Shown here: in pieces, positions 27,038-36,387 of the stretch
Position numbering within the stretch: the stretch's first letter is position 1
Layout of the letters: each line of letters opens with the position of its first letter
NCBI GenBank assembly: GCA_944320355.1
Contig: CALUHC010000035.1
Span: forward strand, 223,680-287,679
Origin: an uncultured Prevotella sp.
GTDB taxonomy: Bacteria; Bacteroidota; Bacteroidia; Bacteroidales; Bacteroidaceae
Length of the DNA: 64,000 nucleotides
Direction of reading: 5' to 3'
Program-made: the position numbers and the translations under genes
Notes under the pieces: model-generated
Seen by the model: the letters and a program-made list of their open reading frames with translations, nothing else
The model's database searches: none
Told to the model about the DNA's origin: nothing

Positions 27038-27461
27038 CGTCGCTTCCTTCCCCTATTATGGTGGCCACGAGCGTGCGCGGCCCGCCGCAGTCACGGTATT
27101 CGCACAGGTATATGCCCTGCCATGTGCCAAGGTTCAGCCTGCCCCCGGTGATGGGCAGGGTGAGGCTCACGCCCGTGAGCACCGACTTGGCGTGGCTCGG
27201 CATATCGTCGGGCCCCTCCATGGTATGCGTGTAGCAGGCCCTTCCCTCGGGCACCATGCCGTCAAAGATGGCGCGCAGGTCGCGGCGCACATCCGGGTCG
27301 GCGTTCTCGTTGACGCACAGTCCGCACGAAGTGTGCTTCACAAAGAGGTTGAGCAGCCCCGCGCGCGGCAGCGGCGGCAGCGCGGCCATGACCTCGCGCG
27401 TTATCAGGTGGAAGCCCCTCGGGCGGGCCGCGAGCCTTATTTCCGTTTGCAATGTCTTCAT
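27030..27461 (-). CDS. YjbQ/UPF0047 family protein
   Basis: The start at 27461 (MKTLQTEIRL) gives 143 residues, the usual length. The family signature FVKHTSCGLCVNENADPDV and the GTWQGIYLCEYRD segment are present, with conserved His and Cys. Relatives have weak thiamine-phosphate synthase activity in vitro; the physiological role is uncertain. It is the first gene of the yjbQ-eamA-methyltransferase operon. A TAATTTTG box lies at 27482-27489 on the minus strand. Confidence 0.9.
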   Translation of the reverse strand: MKTLQTEIRLAARPRGFHLITREVMAALPPLPRAGLLNLFVKHTSCGLCVNENADPDVRRDLRAIFDGMVPEGRACYTHTMEGPDDMPSHAKSVLTGVSLTLPITGGRLNLGTWQGIYLCEYRDCGGPRTLVATIIGEGSDDE

Positions 27462-27665
27462 CTCTTTTCTTTTTGCGGCTGCAAAATTAGTAAAATTCCG
27501 CAGCGCAGGCACCAACAATCGCAAGTTTTTTGGCCTCTGCGGCGGCATTGTGCTTGTTTAACAGCTTCTTAACACGGCTTAAACCGCAGGGTAACACCGC
27601 CGCGCTACCTTTACCGCGCCGCAGAAGGCAATAAGTAATGCCGTTGCGGCGTTATTATAAAATAT

Positions 27666-28784
27666 ATGAGAGTACTGTTCATTGTGCAGGGCGAGGGCCG
27701 CGGACACCTCACGCAGGCCATCACTATGGAAGCCCTGCTGCGCGCCTCGGGCCACGAGGTGGCAGAGGTATTGGTGGGCAAGAGCAACTCGCGCGAGCTG
27801 CCCGCCTTCTTCACCCGCGGCATCAAGGCCCCGGTGAGCCGCTTCGACAGCCCCAACTTCCTGCCCACGGCGGCCAACAAACGCAGCAGCCTGCCGCGCA
27901 GCGTGGCCTACAACGTGACGCGGTTGCCGGCGTTCGCACGCAGCGTGAGGATGCTACACAGGCGCATCTGCCGCGGCGACGTGGACCTTGTGGTCAACTT
28001 CTACGAGCTGCTCACGGGCATCACCTACTTCCTTTTCCGCCCCGCCGTGCCGCAGGTGAGCATAGGCCACCAGTACTTGTTCCTGCACCGCGACTTCAGC
28101 CTGCCCTCCGCCGACCGCGCCAGCCTCGCCCTTTTGCGCCTCTTCACCCGCGCCACGGCGCTCGGGGCCACGGCGCGGCTGGCCCTGTCGTTCCGCCCCA
28201 TGGCCGCCGACGCCGCCCGGCGCATCACCGTGGTGCCGCCGCTGCTGCGCCGCGAGGTGCTGGGCTTGAGGCCGGAGGCGGGCGGCCACATCCACGGATA
28301 CATGGTCAACGCCGGCTTCGCACGCAGCGTAAGTGAGTGGCACGCGGCCCATCCCGGCGTGCCGCTGCGCTTCTTCTGGGACAAGCGCGGCGCGGCCGAG
28401 GTGACGCGGGTTGACGACACGCTCGAGTTCCACCTCATAGACGACCGCAAGTTCCTGCGCTCGCTGGCCTCGTGCCGCGCCTACGCCACCACGGCGGGCT
28501 TCGAGTCGGTGTGCGAAGCCATGTACCTTGGCAAGCCCATCCTCATGGTTCCGGCGCACATAGAGCAGGACTGCAACGCCCACGACGCCTGCCGCTGCGG
28601 CGCGGGCATAGTGGCCGACGACTTCGACCTGGGCCGCCTGGCCGCCTTCGCCGCCTCTTACACACCCCCGGAGGGCTTCCGCAGCTGGGCCGAGAGCAGC
28701 GCGGCGCGCATAGTGCCGTGCCTTGAGAAGGCGGCTGAGACCGTGCCCGTATATCCCCTTTCGCTCGGAACGCTGTTCAAGTAG
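27666..28784 (+). CDS. MurG-like GT-B glycosyltransferase
   Basis: This 372-residue protein opens with VLFIVQGEGRGHLTQAI, the glycine-rich donor loop of the GT28/MJ1255 type. It has a C-terminal TTAGFESVCEAMYLGKP and a PAHIEQDCNAH nucleotide-sugar binding region. Such proteins are annotated as glycosyltransferase family proteins in many Bacteroidetes, and the acceptor is unknown. A TACCTTTA box at 27606-27613 may be its -7 element. Confidence 0.85.
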   Translation: MRVLFIVQGEGRGHLTQAITMEALLRASGHEVAEVLVGKSNSRELPAFFTRGIKAPVSRFDSPNFLPTAANKRSSLPRSVAYNVTRLPAFARSVRMLHRRICRGDVDLVVNFYELLTGITYFLFRPAVPQVSIGHQYLFLHRDFSLPSADRASLALLRLFTRATALGATARLALSFRPMAADAARRITVVPPLLRREVLGLRPEAGGHIHGYMVNAGFARSVSEWHAAHPGVPLRFFWDKRGAAEVTRVDDTLEFHLIDDRKFLRSLASCRAYATTAGFESVCEAMYLGKPILMVPAHIEQDCNAHDACRCGAGIVADDFDLGRLAAFAASYTPPEGFRSWAESSAARIVPCLEKAAETVPVYPLSLGTLFK

Positions 28785-28815
28785 CGCGCCAAAGCCCGCC
28801 CCACGCCCGGCAACG

Positions 28816-29364
28816 TCACGGCGCGGAGGCCCCGCCCATGATGCGCAGAGCCTCGCCAGCCTCGCGCTCGCGGGCCACATAGCGCACGAACTCCATGCCG
28901 AACGACCGCCACCGGTAGTCGGCCACGAGGCAGCGGCCGCTGCGCTCGGACTCGACAACGCGCAGCACGCCCTCGGAGGGCACGAAGCTGAAGTCAACGA
29001 CAGGCCGCCCCAGCCGCGAGCCGAGCCACAGAGGCCGCACGTGGCCGCGGTAGTTCTTGTAGACAAACACGCGGCGGCGCACCACCGGGTCGTAGCGCGT
29101 GCTCTTCTCCACGCCCACTATGGCATCGTCAGAGCCGTCGCCGTTGACATCGGCCACCTGGAAGCGGTACACCGGCCACGGCAGTTCCCACTTGCTGCCG
29201 CCTATGCGCAGCACGCTGAGCGTGTCGCTGACGCGCTCCATCACAAACGAACCGCACCCCGGCCCGCCTCCCGCCTGGGCCACGGCAGGCACAGCACGCG
29301 CCGCGAGACCCACTGTCACAGACAGCAAGACCGCCCACGGCGCACAACAACAACCATGCATCAT
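28816..29364 (-). CDS. Exported protein with an FG-GAP-like calcium motif
   Basis: Starting at 29364 (MMHGCC) gives about 182 residues; the longer frame runs into a family B array and is rejected. A signal peptide (about 1-27, ending AVAQ) is followed by FQVADVNGDGSDDAIVG, the calcium-binding loop of FG-GAP/VCBS beta-propeller repeats. Only one clear repeat is visible, too few for a full propeller. I do not recognise the family; it is probably periplasmic. ATG codons at 29373 and 29361 are alternative starts. Confidence 0.65.
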   Translation of the reverse strand: MMHGCCCAPWAVLLSVTVGLAARAVPAVAQAGGGPGCGSFVMERVSDTLSVLRIGGSKWELPWPVYRFQVADVNGDGSDDAIVGVEKSTRYDPVVRRRVFVYKNYRGHVRPLWLGSRLGRPVVDFSFVPSEGVLRVVESERSGRCLVADYRWRSFGMEFVRYVAREREAGEALRIMGGASAP

Positions 29365-29503
29365 ATTCCACATTATATTATATCTGAAACCCAACCGCAC
29401 ACCCGGCGACGGCACGCACCACCACCCTTGTTTTTTGATTTCCGGCGCGCGGCCCCACCGGCGCAACGGTCTTTGCAACTGCCTGATAATCAACAGCCTT
29501 GCG

Positions 29504-29582
29504 AAACATGCCGTTTTGGCCTCCAAAACGGCACGTTTCATCGCCAGAAACAGGCCGTTTCGCCGTGCAAAACGACCCGTTT
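29504..29582. repeat. 22-nt-pitch array, 4 units (family B)
   Basis: Units start at 29504, 29526, 29548 and 29570. The flank CTGATAATCAACAGCCTTGC precedes unit 1, matching the flank at 49981. CTTGTTTTTTGAT lies about 70 bp upstream, and GGCTTTGATTTTTGG follows unit 4. Confidence 0.9.
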
Positions 29583-29667
29583 CGCAAAGCCGTCCGGCAG
29601 GCTTTGATTTTTGGCACGCGCCGACCCGGTTTCCACATAGCCTGCCCACGCTCCGCCCGGGGTGTAG

Positions 29668-30417
29668 TCACAGCTCGAAGTGCTGGTAGTCCTTGACGCT
29701 GCGCCACGCCCCTCCCCAGCGGAATCCGGCGGCGGTGAACAGCCGGTAGGCCGCGTCGCTGCGGTCTATCTTGCAGGGAATGTCCGTGCGGCGGTCGCGG
29801 TCGAAAGCGTACTTGCGCCCGGTCGAAGGCTCCACGTGGAACGTTCCGTCGCGCCTGCGGCGCACGTATGGGTTGTAGAGCGGGTTTATGTCTATGGCCA
29901 GCCCCAGCCCGTGCTTCGACACCCGGCTGCGCGAGCCTGTCTGGAAGCGAAAGTTGAAGCACGAGGTGTTGTTGTCCCGCATGGCTGCCTCGTCGTCGCC
30001 GCCATACTCATCGATGAGCACCATGCGCCCAATGCGGTAGCCCCGCTCGTAGAGACGGCGGAAGATGTCCACCACCCGCGCCGCGATCGTGGCGTTGACC
30101 ACCATCTCCCCCATCTGCGCCCGCCCCTCGGCGTTGCGGTGGAGCAGCCTCAGGTAGCGCAGCTGGCTGCGCTTCAGTGGGCAGCCCTCGCGCCACGAGC
30201 GCCCCCTCATGCGGGCGAACGTCTCGTCGCTTATCCGCTCCGAGGCGAAACAACGGTCTAACCCGGCGGCGGCCACGGCCTCGTCGCTCACCACCTCGCC
30301 CGCCTTCCACACCCCGGGAAAACCGTCCGCCGCGCCGCCATCGGCCGCGCCGTCGGCGCGCGCCGCCACCACGGCCGCCCACAGGGCCGCCGCCACAAGC
30401 CAGAATCTCAGTCCCAT
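29668..30417 (-). CDS. M15 family D-Ala-D-Ala carboxypeptidase-like protein
   Basis: The start at 30417 (MGLRFWLVAAALW) gives 249 residues with a signal peptide (1-20). The zinc-site signature SKHGLGLAIDINPLYNPY and the C-terminal DYQHFEL supply the two histidines and aspartate of VanY/M15 peptidases. It likely trims peptidoglycan stem peptides or crosslinks in the periplasm. The upstream ORF extension overlaps the promoter region and is rejected. The gene is divergent from the nitroreductase. Confidence 0.88.
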   Translation of the reverse strand: MGLRFWLVAAALWAAVVAARADGAADGGAADGFPGVWKAGEVVSDEAVAAAGLDRCFASERISDETFARMRGRSWREGCPLKRSQLRYLRLLHRNAEGRAQMGEMVVNATIAARVVDIFRRLYERGYRIGRMVLIDEYGGDDEAAMRDNNTSCFNFRFQTGSRSRVSKHGLGLAIDINPLYNPYVRRRRDGTFHVEPSTGRKYAFDRDRRTDIPCKIDRSDAAYRLFTAAGFRWGGAWRSVKDYQHFEL

Positions 30418-30462
30418 ATCATCTTTTTTGGCCGTAAAGTTACGAAAAAAGTGCATCATCAA

Positions 30463-30494
30463 GTTGCCTTGTCGCCGAAAAAACAGTATATTTG
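30463..30494 (+). promoter_or_regulatory. Nitroreductase promoter and leader module
   Basis: GTTG at 30463-30466 and TATATTTG at 30487-30494 have a 20-bp gap. The sequence after it, CATAAGACAATCCGCA, then a GC hairpin and a CTCACGCTTGCACCATATTTG segment, has the same plan as the modules at 8308 and 46110. Confidence 0.7.
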
Positions 30495-30575
30495 CATAAG
30501 ACAATCCGCAAGCTAGGCCCTGGGGCAGACCCCAGCCCGCTCACGCTTGCACCATATTTGCAATGAAAAAGACAG

Positions 30576-31142
30576 ATGACTGACACAATGATGAACGAAG
30601 TGCTCGAATGCTTGGAGACGCGCCGCAGCGTGCGCGGATACAAGCCGGAGGCTGTCCCGGCTGACAGCCTGATAGAAAAAGTGGCCGAGGCGGGCACCTA
30701 CGCCCCCACGGGAAGGGGCGCGCAGTCGCCCGTGATAGTGGCCGTGACCGACAAGGAGACGCGCGACCGCCTGTCAAGGCTCAACGCCGAGGTGCTGGGA
30801 ACGCAGTCCGACCCGTTCTACGGCGCGCCCGTGGTGCTCGTGGTGCTGGCCGACCGCAGCCGCCCCACCTACCTCTACGACGGCTCTCTGGTCATGGGCA
30901 ACCTTATGAACGCCGCCCACGCCTTGGGCCTTGGCAGCTGCTGGATTCACCGCGCACGCGAGGTGTTCGGCTCGGAAGAAGGCAAGGCCATGCTCAGACA
31001 GTGGGGCATAGAGGGCGACTATGAGGGCATAGGCCACTGTGTGCTGGGCTATCCCGCCGACGGACAGCCCAAGGCGGCGCAGCCGCGCAAGCCCGATTAC
31101 GTGAAGTGGGTGAGGGGCAGCCGTGAGGCACAGGCCGAATGA
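30576..31142 (+). CDS. Nitroreductase family protein
   Basis: This FMN-dependent oxidoreductase is 188 residues from 30576, or 183 from the ATG at 30591 (MNEVLECLETRRSVRGYK), the more usual family start. Further motifs are YAPTGRGAQSP and LGLGSCWIHRA. It would reduce nitro compounds or quinones with NAD(P)H in the cytoplasm; the true substrate is unknown. The following HHH gene overlaps or abuts its end. Confidence 0.9.
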   Translation: MTDTMMNEVLECLETRRSVRGYKPEAVPADSLIEKVAEAGTYAPTGRGAQSPVIVAVTDKETRDRLSRLNAEVLGTQSDPFYGAPVVLVVLADRSRPTYLYDGSLVMGNLMNAAHALGLGSCWIHRAREVFGSEEGKAMLRQWGIEGDYEGIGHCVLGYPADGQPKAAQPRKPDYVKWVRGSREAQAE

Positions 31143-31164
31143 GGCACCGCCCGTGGCCCGAACC

Positions 31165-33210
31165 ATGCACGGAGGGATGCCGGCTGGCATCGGCGAGGCG
31201 GCGCGCCGCGCGGCCGTGACCGCGGCCCTGGCCCTTGCCGCGCTGTGCGCCGCAGGGCAACCAACGCCGCAGGGAGAGCGCGAGTGGGAACCATACCTCA
31301 ACGACATGGCGGCCATGGAGGACAGGACAGAGGCCGACTGGGAGCGGGCCTACGACATGATGTGCGACCTGGAGCGGAACCCAATAGACATAAACGCGGC
31401 CACACGCGATGAGCTAAGCCGCCTGCCGTTCCTCAGCGACGCGCAGGTGAGCGACATCCTTGAGTACATCTACCGCCACGGACCAATGGCCTCGCTCGCC
31501 GAGCTGCAGCTCATAGAGAGCCTGGACTACGCCCGCCGCCACCTGCTGCAGTGCTTCGCCTACGCCGGCAAAGGGCCGCAGGAGAGGCGACCTGCGCCGT
31601 ACAGGCTGCTGACCGGCGGCCGCCACGAGCTGACGGGAGCGGTGCGACTGCCCCTCTACGAGCGCAAGGGAGACCATGGCGGCTATCTCGGCTACAAGCA
31701 GAAGCACTGGCTGCGCTACACTTTCGACGCCGGCGACCTGCTCAGCGCGGGCTTCGCCGCGTCGCAAGACAGTGGGGAGCCTTTCTTCGCCGCCAAGAAC
31801 ACGCTGGGCTACGACTTCTACTCGTTCTACATACGCATCGGAAGGCTCGGCCCTTTCGAGACCATCATAGCCGGACGGTACACGGCATCGTTCGGCATGG
31901 GGCTTGTGGCAAACAACGGCTTCAGCCTCGGCAAGCTCTCGGCGCTGTCGTCGCTGGGACGCGCCTCGTCAGGACTGCGCCCCAGTGCGTCGCGCTCGGC
32001 GGCCAACTACCTGCAGGGAGTGGCCGCCACGGCGAGGATAGGGCGCGGCATGAGGCTGAGCCTGTTCGCCTCATACCGCCCACACGACGCCACGCTAAAC
32101 GACGAGGACGGCAGCGCGCGCACCATAGTGACCTCGGGATATCACCGCACGCCCACCGAGATGGAGAAGAAAAACAACACCCACTCGGCCACGGCTGGCC
32201 TGAACGTGAGCTTCGGCCGTGGCGGGTTCCATGCCGGGGCAACCGCTGTCTACACCCACTACGACCGACCGCTGCGCCCGGACAAGGCCGCGCCCTACCG
32301 CCGCCACTATCCCGAGGGCAGCGACTTCGCCAACGCAAGCGTGGACTACGGCTATGCGTCGCACACCGTGACGCTGCGCGGCGAGACCGCCGTCAACCGC
32401 CAGGGCAACGTGGCCACCATCAACGCCGTGAGCCTGTCGCCCTGCGGCGGCCTGGCCATCGTGGCCCTGCACAGGTTCTATTCCTGCCGCTACACGGCCC
32501 TGCTGGCCGACGCTTTCAGCGAAGGCGGGCACGTGCGGAACGAACACGGGGCGTACATCGGCGCCGACTGGAGGCCCACGGGCCGCCTGCGCCTCTACGC
32601 CTACTTCGACTACGCCCGCTTTGCGTGGCCGCGCTACCGAGTGTCGCTGCCCTCGCAAGCCTTCGACAACGCCATTGCAGCCTCTTACACCGCCGACCGC
32701 TGGCGCATCGACGCGCGCTATCGCGTGCGCCACCGGCAGCGCGACAACGCTGACAAGACCGCCCTGCGGGGCTACACCGACCGGCGGCTACGCCTCGCGC
32801 TGACCCTCGGCACCGACAAAGGGGCATGGAACAGCCGCACACAGGTGGACGCGGCACAGAGCCGGAGCGACGGCAACGACCTCGGACTGATGGTCAGCCA
32901 GAGCGCTGAGGCACGCTGGCGGTGGCTGCGCCTGTATGCCTTCGCGGCGTGGTTCGCCACCGACAGCTACGACAGCCGCCTCTACGCCTACGAGCGCGGG
33001 CCGCTGTACACATTCTCATTCCCTGCCTACTACGGGCGCGGAGTGCGCTACGCGCTGATGGCGAGCGCCGATATATGGCGCAACCTCACGCTGACAGCCA
33101 AGGCAGGCGTCACCGACTATCTTGACCGCAGCACCATAGGCAGCGGACTGCGCCGCATAGACGGCTCGTCGATGGCCGACATCGACGTGCAGCTGAGATG
33201 GAAGTTCTGA
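31165..33210 (+). CDS. HHH-domain outer membrane beta-barrel protein
   Basis: From the ATG at 31165 this is about 681 residues; an in-frame GTG at 31123 overlaps the nitroreductase and 31177 is also possible. A signal peptide is followed by a helix-hairpin-helix-like unit (INAATRDELSRLPFLSDAQ, about residues 80-130). From about residue 150 the protein is a long series of alternating amphipathic strands ending in W-K-F, the C-terminal Phe of outer membrane barrels. This is a known Bacteroidetes architecture with no assigned function. The HHH unit may contact DNA or simply be a periplasmic protein-binding fold. Confidence 0.8.
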   Translation: MHGGMPAGIGEAARRAAVTAALALAALCAAGQPTPQGEREWEPYLNDMAAMEDRTEADWERAYDMMCDLERNPIDINAATRDELSRLPFLSDAQVSDILEYIYRHGPMASLAELQLIESLDYARRHLLQCFAYAGKGPQERRPAPYRLLTGGRHELTGAVRLPLYERKGDHGGYLGYKQKHWLRYTFDAGDLLSAGFAASQDSGEPFFAAKNTLGYDFYSFYIRIGRLGPFETIIAGRYTASFGMGLVANNGFSLGKLSALSSLGRASSGLRPSASRSAANYLQGVAATARIGRGMRLSLFASYRPHDATLNDEDGSARTIVTSGYHRTPTEMEKKNNTHSATAGLNVSFGRGGFHAGATAVYTHYDRPLRPDKAAPYRRHYPEGSDFANASVDYGYASHTVTLRGETAVNRQGNVATINAVSLSPCGGLAIVALHRFYSCRYTALLADAFSEGGHVRNEHGAYIGADWRPTGRLRLYAYFDYARFAWPRYRVSLPSQAFDNAIAASYTADRWRIDARYRVRHRQRDNADKTALRGYTDRRLRLALTLGTDKGAWNSRTQVDAAQSRSDGNDLGLMVSQSAEARWRWLRLYAFAAWFATDSYDSRLYAYERGPLYTFSFPAYYGRGVRYALMASADIWRNLTLTAKAGVTDYLDRSTIGSGLRRIDGSSMADIDVQLRWKF

Positions 33211-33258
33211 CACGCAAGCGGCGGCACAGAAAAACACTCACGCACAAACTGATTTGCG

Positions 33259-33337
33259 AAACGTGCCGTTTCGTAGTGCAAAACGACCCGTTTCGGACGA
33301 TGAAACGTGCCGTTTTGGAAGCCAAAACGGCACGTTT
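33259..33337. repeat. 22-nt-pitch array, 4 units (family B)
   Basis: Units start at 33259, 33281, 33303 and 33325. Units 3 and 4 with their spacer form a perfect 16-bp stem and 3-nt loop (AAACGTGCCGTTTTGG, loop AAG). The array lies in the 305-bp gap between the HHH gene and pdxB; the rest of that gap holds the pdxB promoter. Confidence 0.92.
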
Positions 33338-33406
33338 TGCAACATGTTTAGTATCAATAAGTTACGCAACCAGTGCCACACCGTTCCGAAACGCCGTTCG
33401 CAATGG

Positions 33407-33439
33407 CTTGGCGGTATGGATTATTTTACGTACTTTTGC
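33407..33439 (+). promoter_or_regulatory. pdxB promoter
   Basis: CTTG at 33407-33410 and TACTTTTG at 33432-33439 are spaced by 21 bp. The start codon is 76 bp downstream. Confidence 0.65.
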
Positions 33440-33515
33440 CGCCAATTAACCGCAGGGCGGCGACTGCTCCACGGCCCGCACAGCGACCCGCCGCCCCGCC
33501 TGCGCACACACAACG

Positions 33516-34523
33516 ATGAAGATTGTAGTTGACGATAAGATACCATACATACGCGACGCGCTCGCAAGGATAACGCCCTGCGTGGTCTATAAGCGCGGAA
33601 CGGAAATATCGGCGGCCGACGTGCGCGATGCCGACGCGCTAATAGTGCGCACGCGGACGCGCTGCGACGAGCGGCTGCTCGCCGGCAGCAGCGTGAGGTT
33701 CATAGCCACGGCCACCATCGGGTTCGACCACATAGACACCGATTACCTTGCCCGCGCGGGCATAGCCTGGGCCAACTGCCCGGGCTGCAACGCAGGTTCG
33801 GTGGCCCAGTACGTGCGCTCCGCGCTGCTGTTGCTGGCCCGCGACTGCGGCCTCAGGCTGCATGGCGGCACGATAGGGGTGGTGGGCTGCGGCCACGTGG
33901 GCAGCCGTGTGTGCGCCGTGGCTCGCGAGTTGGGCCTGCGCGTGCTGGTGTGCGACCCGCCGCTGGGCAGCCCCGGCTTCGTGGGCATGGATGCAATAGA
34001 GCGCGAGGCCGACGTGATTACGTTCCATGTGCCGCTGACCGACGGCGGCACATACGCCACGCGCCATCTGGCCGACGCCGCCTTCTTCGGCCGGCTGGCC
34101 CGCCGCCCGTTCATATTGAACACAAGCCGCGGCCCGGTGGTGGACAACGCCGCGCTGAAGGCGGCGCTCGCTGAGGGTCGCGTGCGCCAAGCCGTCATAG
34201 ACACGTGGGAGAACGAGCCGCTGATAGACCGCGAACTGCTCGGCCGCGTATATATAGGCACGCCCCACATAGCGGGCTATTCGGCCGACGGCAAGGTGAA
34301 CGCCGACAACATGGCCATAGACGCGCTGTGCCGTTTCTTCGGCCTGCCCAACCCCGGACGCATCGTTCCGCCGCCGCTCCCGCCCGGTTTCACCTATACG
34401 GACGACCCGCTCCAGCTCTACAACCCGCTCTGCGACAGCCGCCGCCTGAAGGCCGACCCAGCGCTGTTCGAGGAGCTTAGGGGGAACTATCCGGTGAGGA
34501 GGGAGGAGGCTTTTGTACGGTAG
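33516..34523 (+). CDS. pdxB: Erythronate-4-phosphate dehydrogenase
   Basis: This 335-residue D-2-hydroxyacid dehydrogenase catalyses the second step of the DXP-independent pyridoxal phosphate pathway. Evidence is the opening VVDDKIPYIRDAL, the NAD-binding IGVVGCGHVGSRV, catalytic region NTSRGPVVDNAAL and IDTWENEP, the active-site TPHIAGYSADGK, and the PdxB dimerisation tail. The length is only slightly under the usual 350-380. Its last codons and stop lie inside the left arm of a hairpin repeat that begins at 34515. Confidence 0.93.
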   Translation: MKIVVDDKIPYIRDALARITPCVVYKRGTEISAADVRDADALIVRTRTRCDERLLAGSSVRFIATATIGFDHIDTDYLARAGIAWANCPGCNAGSVAQYVRSALLLLARDCGLRLHGGTIGVVGCGHVGSRVCAVARELGLRVLVCDPPLGSPGFVGMDAIEREADVITFHVPLTDGGTYATRHLADAAFFGRLARRPFILNTSRGPVVDNAALKAALAEGRVRQAVIDTWENEPLIDRELLGRVYIGTPHIAGYSADGKVNADNMAIDALCRFFGLPNPGRIVPPPLPPGFTYTDDPLQLYNPLCDSRRLKADPALFEELRGNYPVRREEAFVR

Positions 34524-34770
34524 TCGATGGGAGTAAACGGGAGTTAGCTTCCTTACGGTCGCCGGAGTTAACGGACAATAGCTTTACAAATAATATGGAA
34601 TAACGCATAACTCCCGTTAACTCCCATCGACTACCGTACAGAATCTTCCTCCAAACTATTGTCCGTTAACTCCCAAGCGGAACGCAGTGGAGCTATAACT
34701 CCCGTTAACTTCTATAGACTACCGTATCAATGGAACTATAACTCCTGCTAACTTCCATCGACTCCATTGA
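34515..34770. repeat. Composite hairpin repeat after pdxB (family A)
   Basis: The outer arms 34515-34546 and 34608-34639 are complementary at 31 of 32 positions. The loop contains GGACAATAGCTTT. Part of it (GGAGTTAACGGACAATAG, from 34564) can instead pair with an inverted copy at about 34652-34671. Additional TAACTCC words and AGCGGAACGCAGTGGAGC follow to 34770. The structure looks like two overlapping elements. Confidence 0.85.
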
Positions 34771-34785
34771 AAATCTCCCCGTCAT

Positions 34786-36387
34786 TCAAAATTCCTCCTC
34801 CCTCCTGAAGCTCACCCGCCGACCCGTTTCCGGATGCACGAACTCTATCCGCTCGGCGTGCAGGTACAGGCGTTCGGCGCGCCGTCCGTACAGGGCGTCG
34901 CCGAGGATGGGGGCGTTCAGCCCCAGGGGATGGGCGCAATGGACGCGCAACTGGTGCGTGCGGCCGGTTATGGGGTGCAGGAATACGCGCGTATGGTCGC
35001 CCTTCGAGCCTGCCACGCGATAGTATGTCACCGCCTCGCGGCCATGCACCTCATCTACCATCTGGCGCGGGCGGTCTGTCAGGTCGGGGCGCAGGGGCAG
35101 ACTGATGCGCCCCTCGGGGATGGGCAGACGCGGCGCGTCGAGCAGCGCCACGTAGCGCTTGCTCACGCCGCGCCCCTCAAACTGCGCCCGGAGCAGCCGC
35201 TGCGCCTGCACGGTCTTGGCCACAACGAGCAGTCCCGAGGTGTCCATGTCGAGCCGATGCACCATCAGCGGCGTGCATTCGCCAGCCCACCGCTCCGCCA
35301 GCAGGCTCTCCACGGAGGGGCGGTCGCCACGGCCCGGCACGCTGAGCAGGCCCGAAGGCTTCAAGACCACGGCCAGCGCAGCGTCCTCATAGACCACTTC
35401 CACGCGGCTGCCAGGGTCGCTGGCCAGCGGGTCGGGGTCAACATCGAGGCCCTGCATCATGTGTTTCAGTATAGGCAGGCACTTGCCACGGCAGGCCGGA
35501 TAGTAGTGCAGGTGGCGACGAAGCTCCGTGCGCGGCGACTCGCCCCACCAGAACTCGGCCATGCAGAGCGGCCTCAGGCCGTGGCGATAGGCATATTGCA
35601 GCAGCTTTGGGGCGCAGCATTCGCCAGCCCCCGAGGGCGGCGCGCCGCCCGTCTCGGCCTCGAATATGTCGTTGAGGTCGCGCTCCCTGCCGTTGGCATC
35701 GAGCATACGGAACTGCTCGAAGAGCCACCGCTGCAGCTCGTCAGACCGTCGGCGGCGCTCCTCCTTCAGCCCTTCGATGACGCGCAGGCGGCTGTCAGCG
35801 TCGCGCCGGGCCTCCTCTATGGCGGCCTCATGGCGTTTCTTCAGCCGCCGCAACTCCGCCTTCATGTACTGGCTCTCGCGGGTCAGGGCCTCGCTGTCGC
35901 TGCCGCCGGCTCTCAACTCATCGCGCCGCCGCTTGGCTTCGGCCATGGCGGCCTTGTGGAGTGCCACCTCCCGTTCGGCATCGGCGGTGACTTGCGCCAG
36001 CCGCTCCTTGGCTTCGCGCAGCGCGCCGTCGCCCTCCAGGGCCTCTATGCGGCGGTTTATGGCCGTTATCTCGGCCTCGCCCTCCCTGAAGCGCCCGCCC
36101 GGCTGCATCATGTCATACACCGCCGGAACGAAGAACGGCAGGTCGTTGCTGCCGCCGAGCAGGCCGGAGTAGGCCGCGAGATAGCCTATGGCGCCGTCGC
36201 CGTCGGCAGCCACGAGCACGCCGAACATCTTGCCGCGGTCGGCCTCCTCGCGCCATCCGGCCGACTGCATGATGTGCCGCTGCACCTCGGCGGCCGCCGC
36301 GAGGCACAGCGGGTGCGGCTCGTAGCAGAACGGGTATGTAAACCTCGGCGGCGGAGCAATGGCGGAACGGAGCGGGTGGAAGCGCAT
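34786..36387 (-). CDS. RluA-type pseudouridine synthase with a long N-terminal region
   Basis: The start at 36387 (MRFHPLRS) gives 533 residues. The extra 27 codons upstream read through repeat DNA and are rejected. The N-terminal 300 residues begin with FTYPFCYEPHPLCLAAAAE and contain a long coiled coil (about 130-215). The C-terminal third is the RluA catalytic domain, with HRLDMDTSGLLVVAKT (Asp nucleophile) and GRTHQLRVHCAHPLGL. It isomerises uridine in rRNA or tRNA. The N-terminal module is a recurring Bacteroidetes addition whose role is not known. Confidence 0.9.
   Translation of the reverse strand: MRFHPLRSAIAPPPRFTYPFCYEPHPLCLAAAAEVQRHIMQSAGWREEADRGKMFGVLVAADGDGAIGYLAAYSGLLGGSNDLPFFVPAVYDMMQPGGRFREGEAEITAINRRIEALEGDGALREAKERLAQVTADAEREVALHKAAMAEAKRRRDELRAGGSDSEALTRESQYMKAELRRLKKRHEAAIEEARRDADSRLRVIEGLKEERRRRSDELQRWLFEQFRMLDANGRERDLNDIFEAETGGAPPSGAGECCAPKLLQYAYRHGLRPLCMAEFWWGESPRTELRRHLHYYPACRGKCLPILKHMMQGLDVDPDPLASDPGSRVEVVYEDAALAVVLKPSGLLSVPGRGDRPSVESLLAERWAGECTPLMVHRLDMDTSGLLVVAKTVQAQRLLRAQFEGRGVSKRYVALLDAPRLPIPEGRISLPLRPDLTDRPRQMVDEVHGREAVTYYRVAGSKGDHTRVFLHPITGRTHQLRVHCAHPLGLNAPILGDALYGRRAERLYLHAERIEFVHPETGRRVSFRREEEF

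Noticed and set aside
18184-28784. A single capsule or O-antigen locus
   Set aside because: The glycan genes are on both strands, interrupted by housekeeping genes and separate promoters, and there is no Wzx, Wzy or chain-length regulator.
28816-29649. 277-codon version of the FG-GAP-like protein
   Set aside because: The extra N-terminal 95 codons run through a family B array; the signal peptide begins at about 29364.
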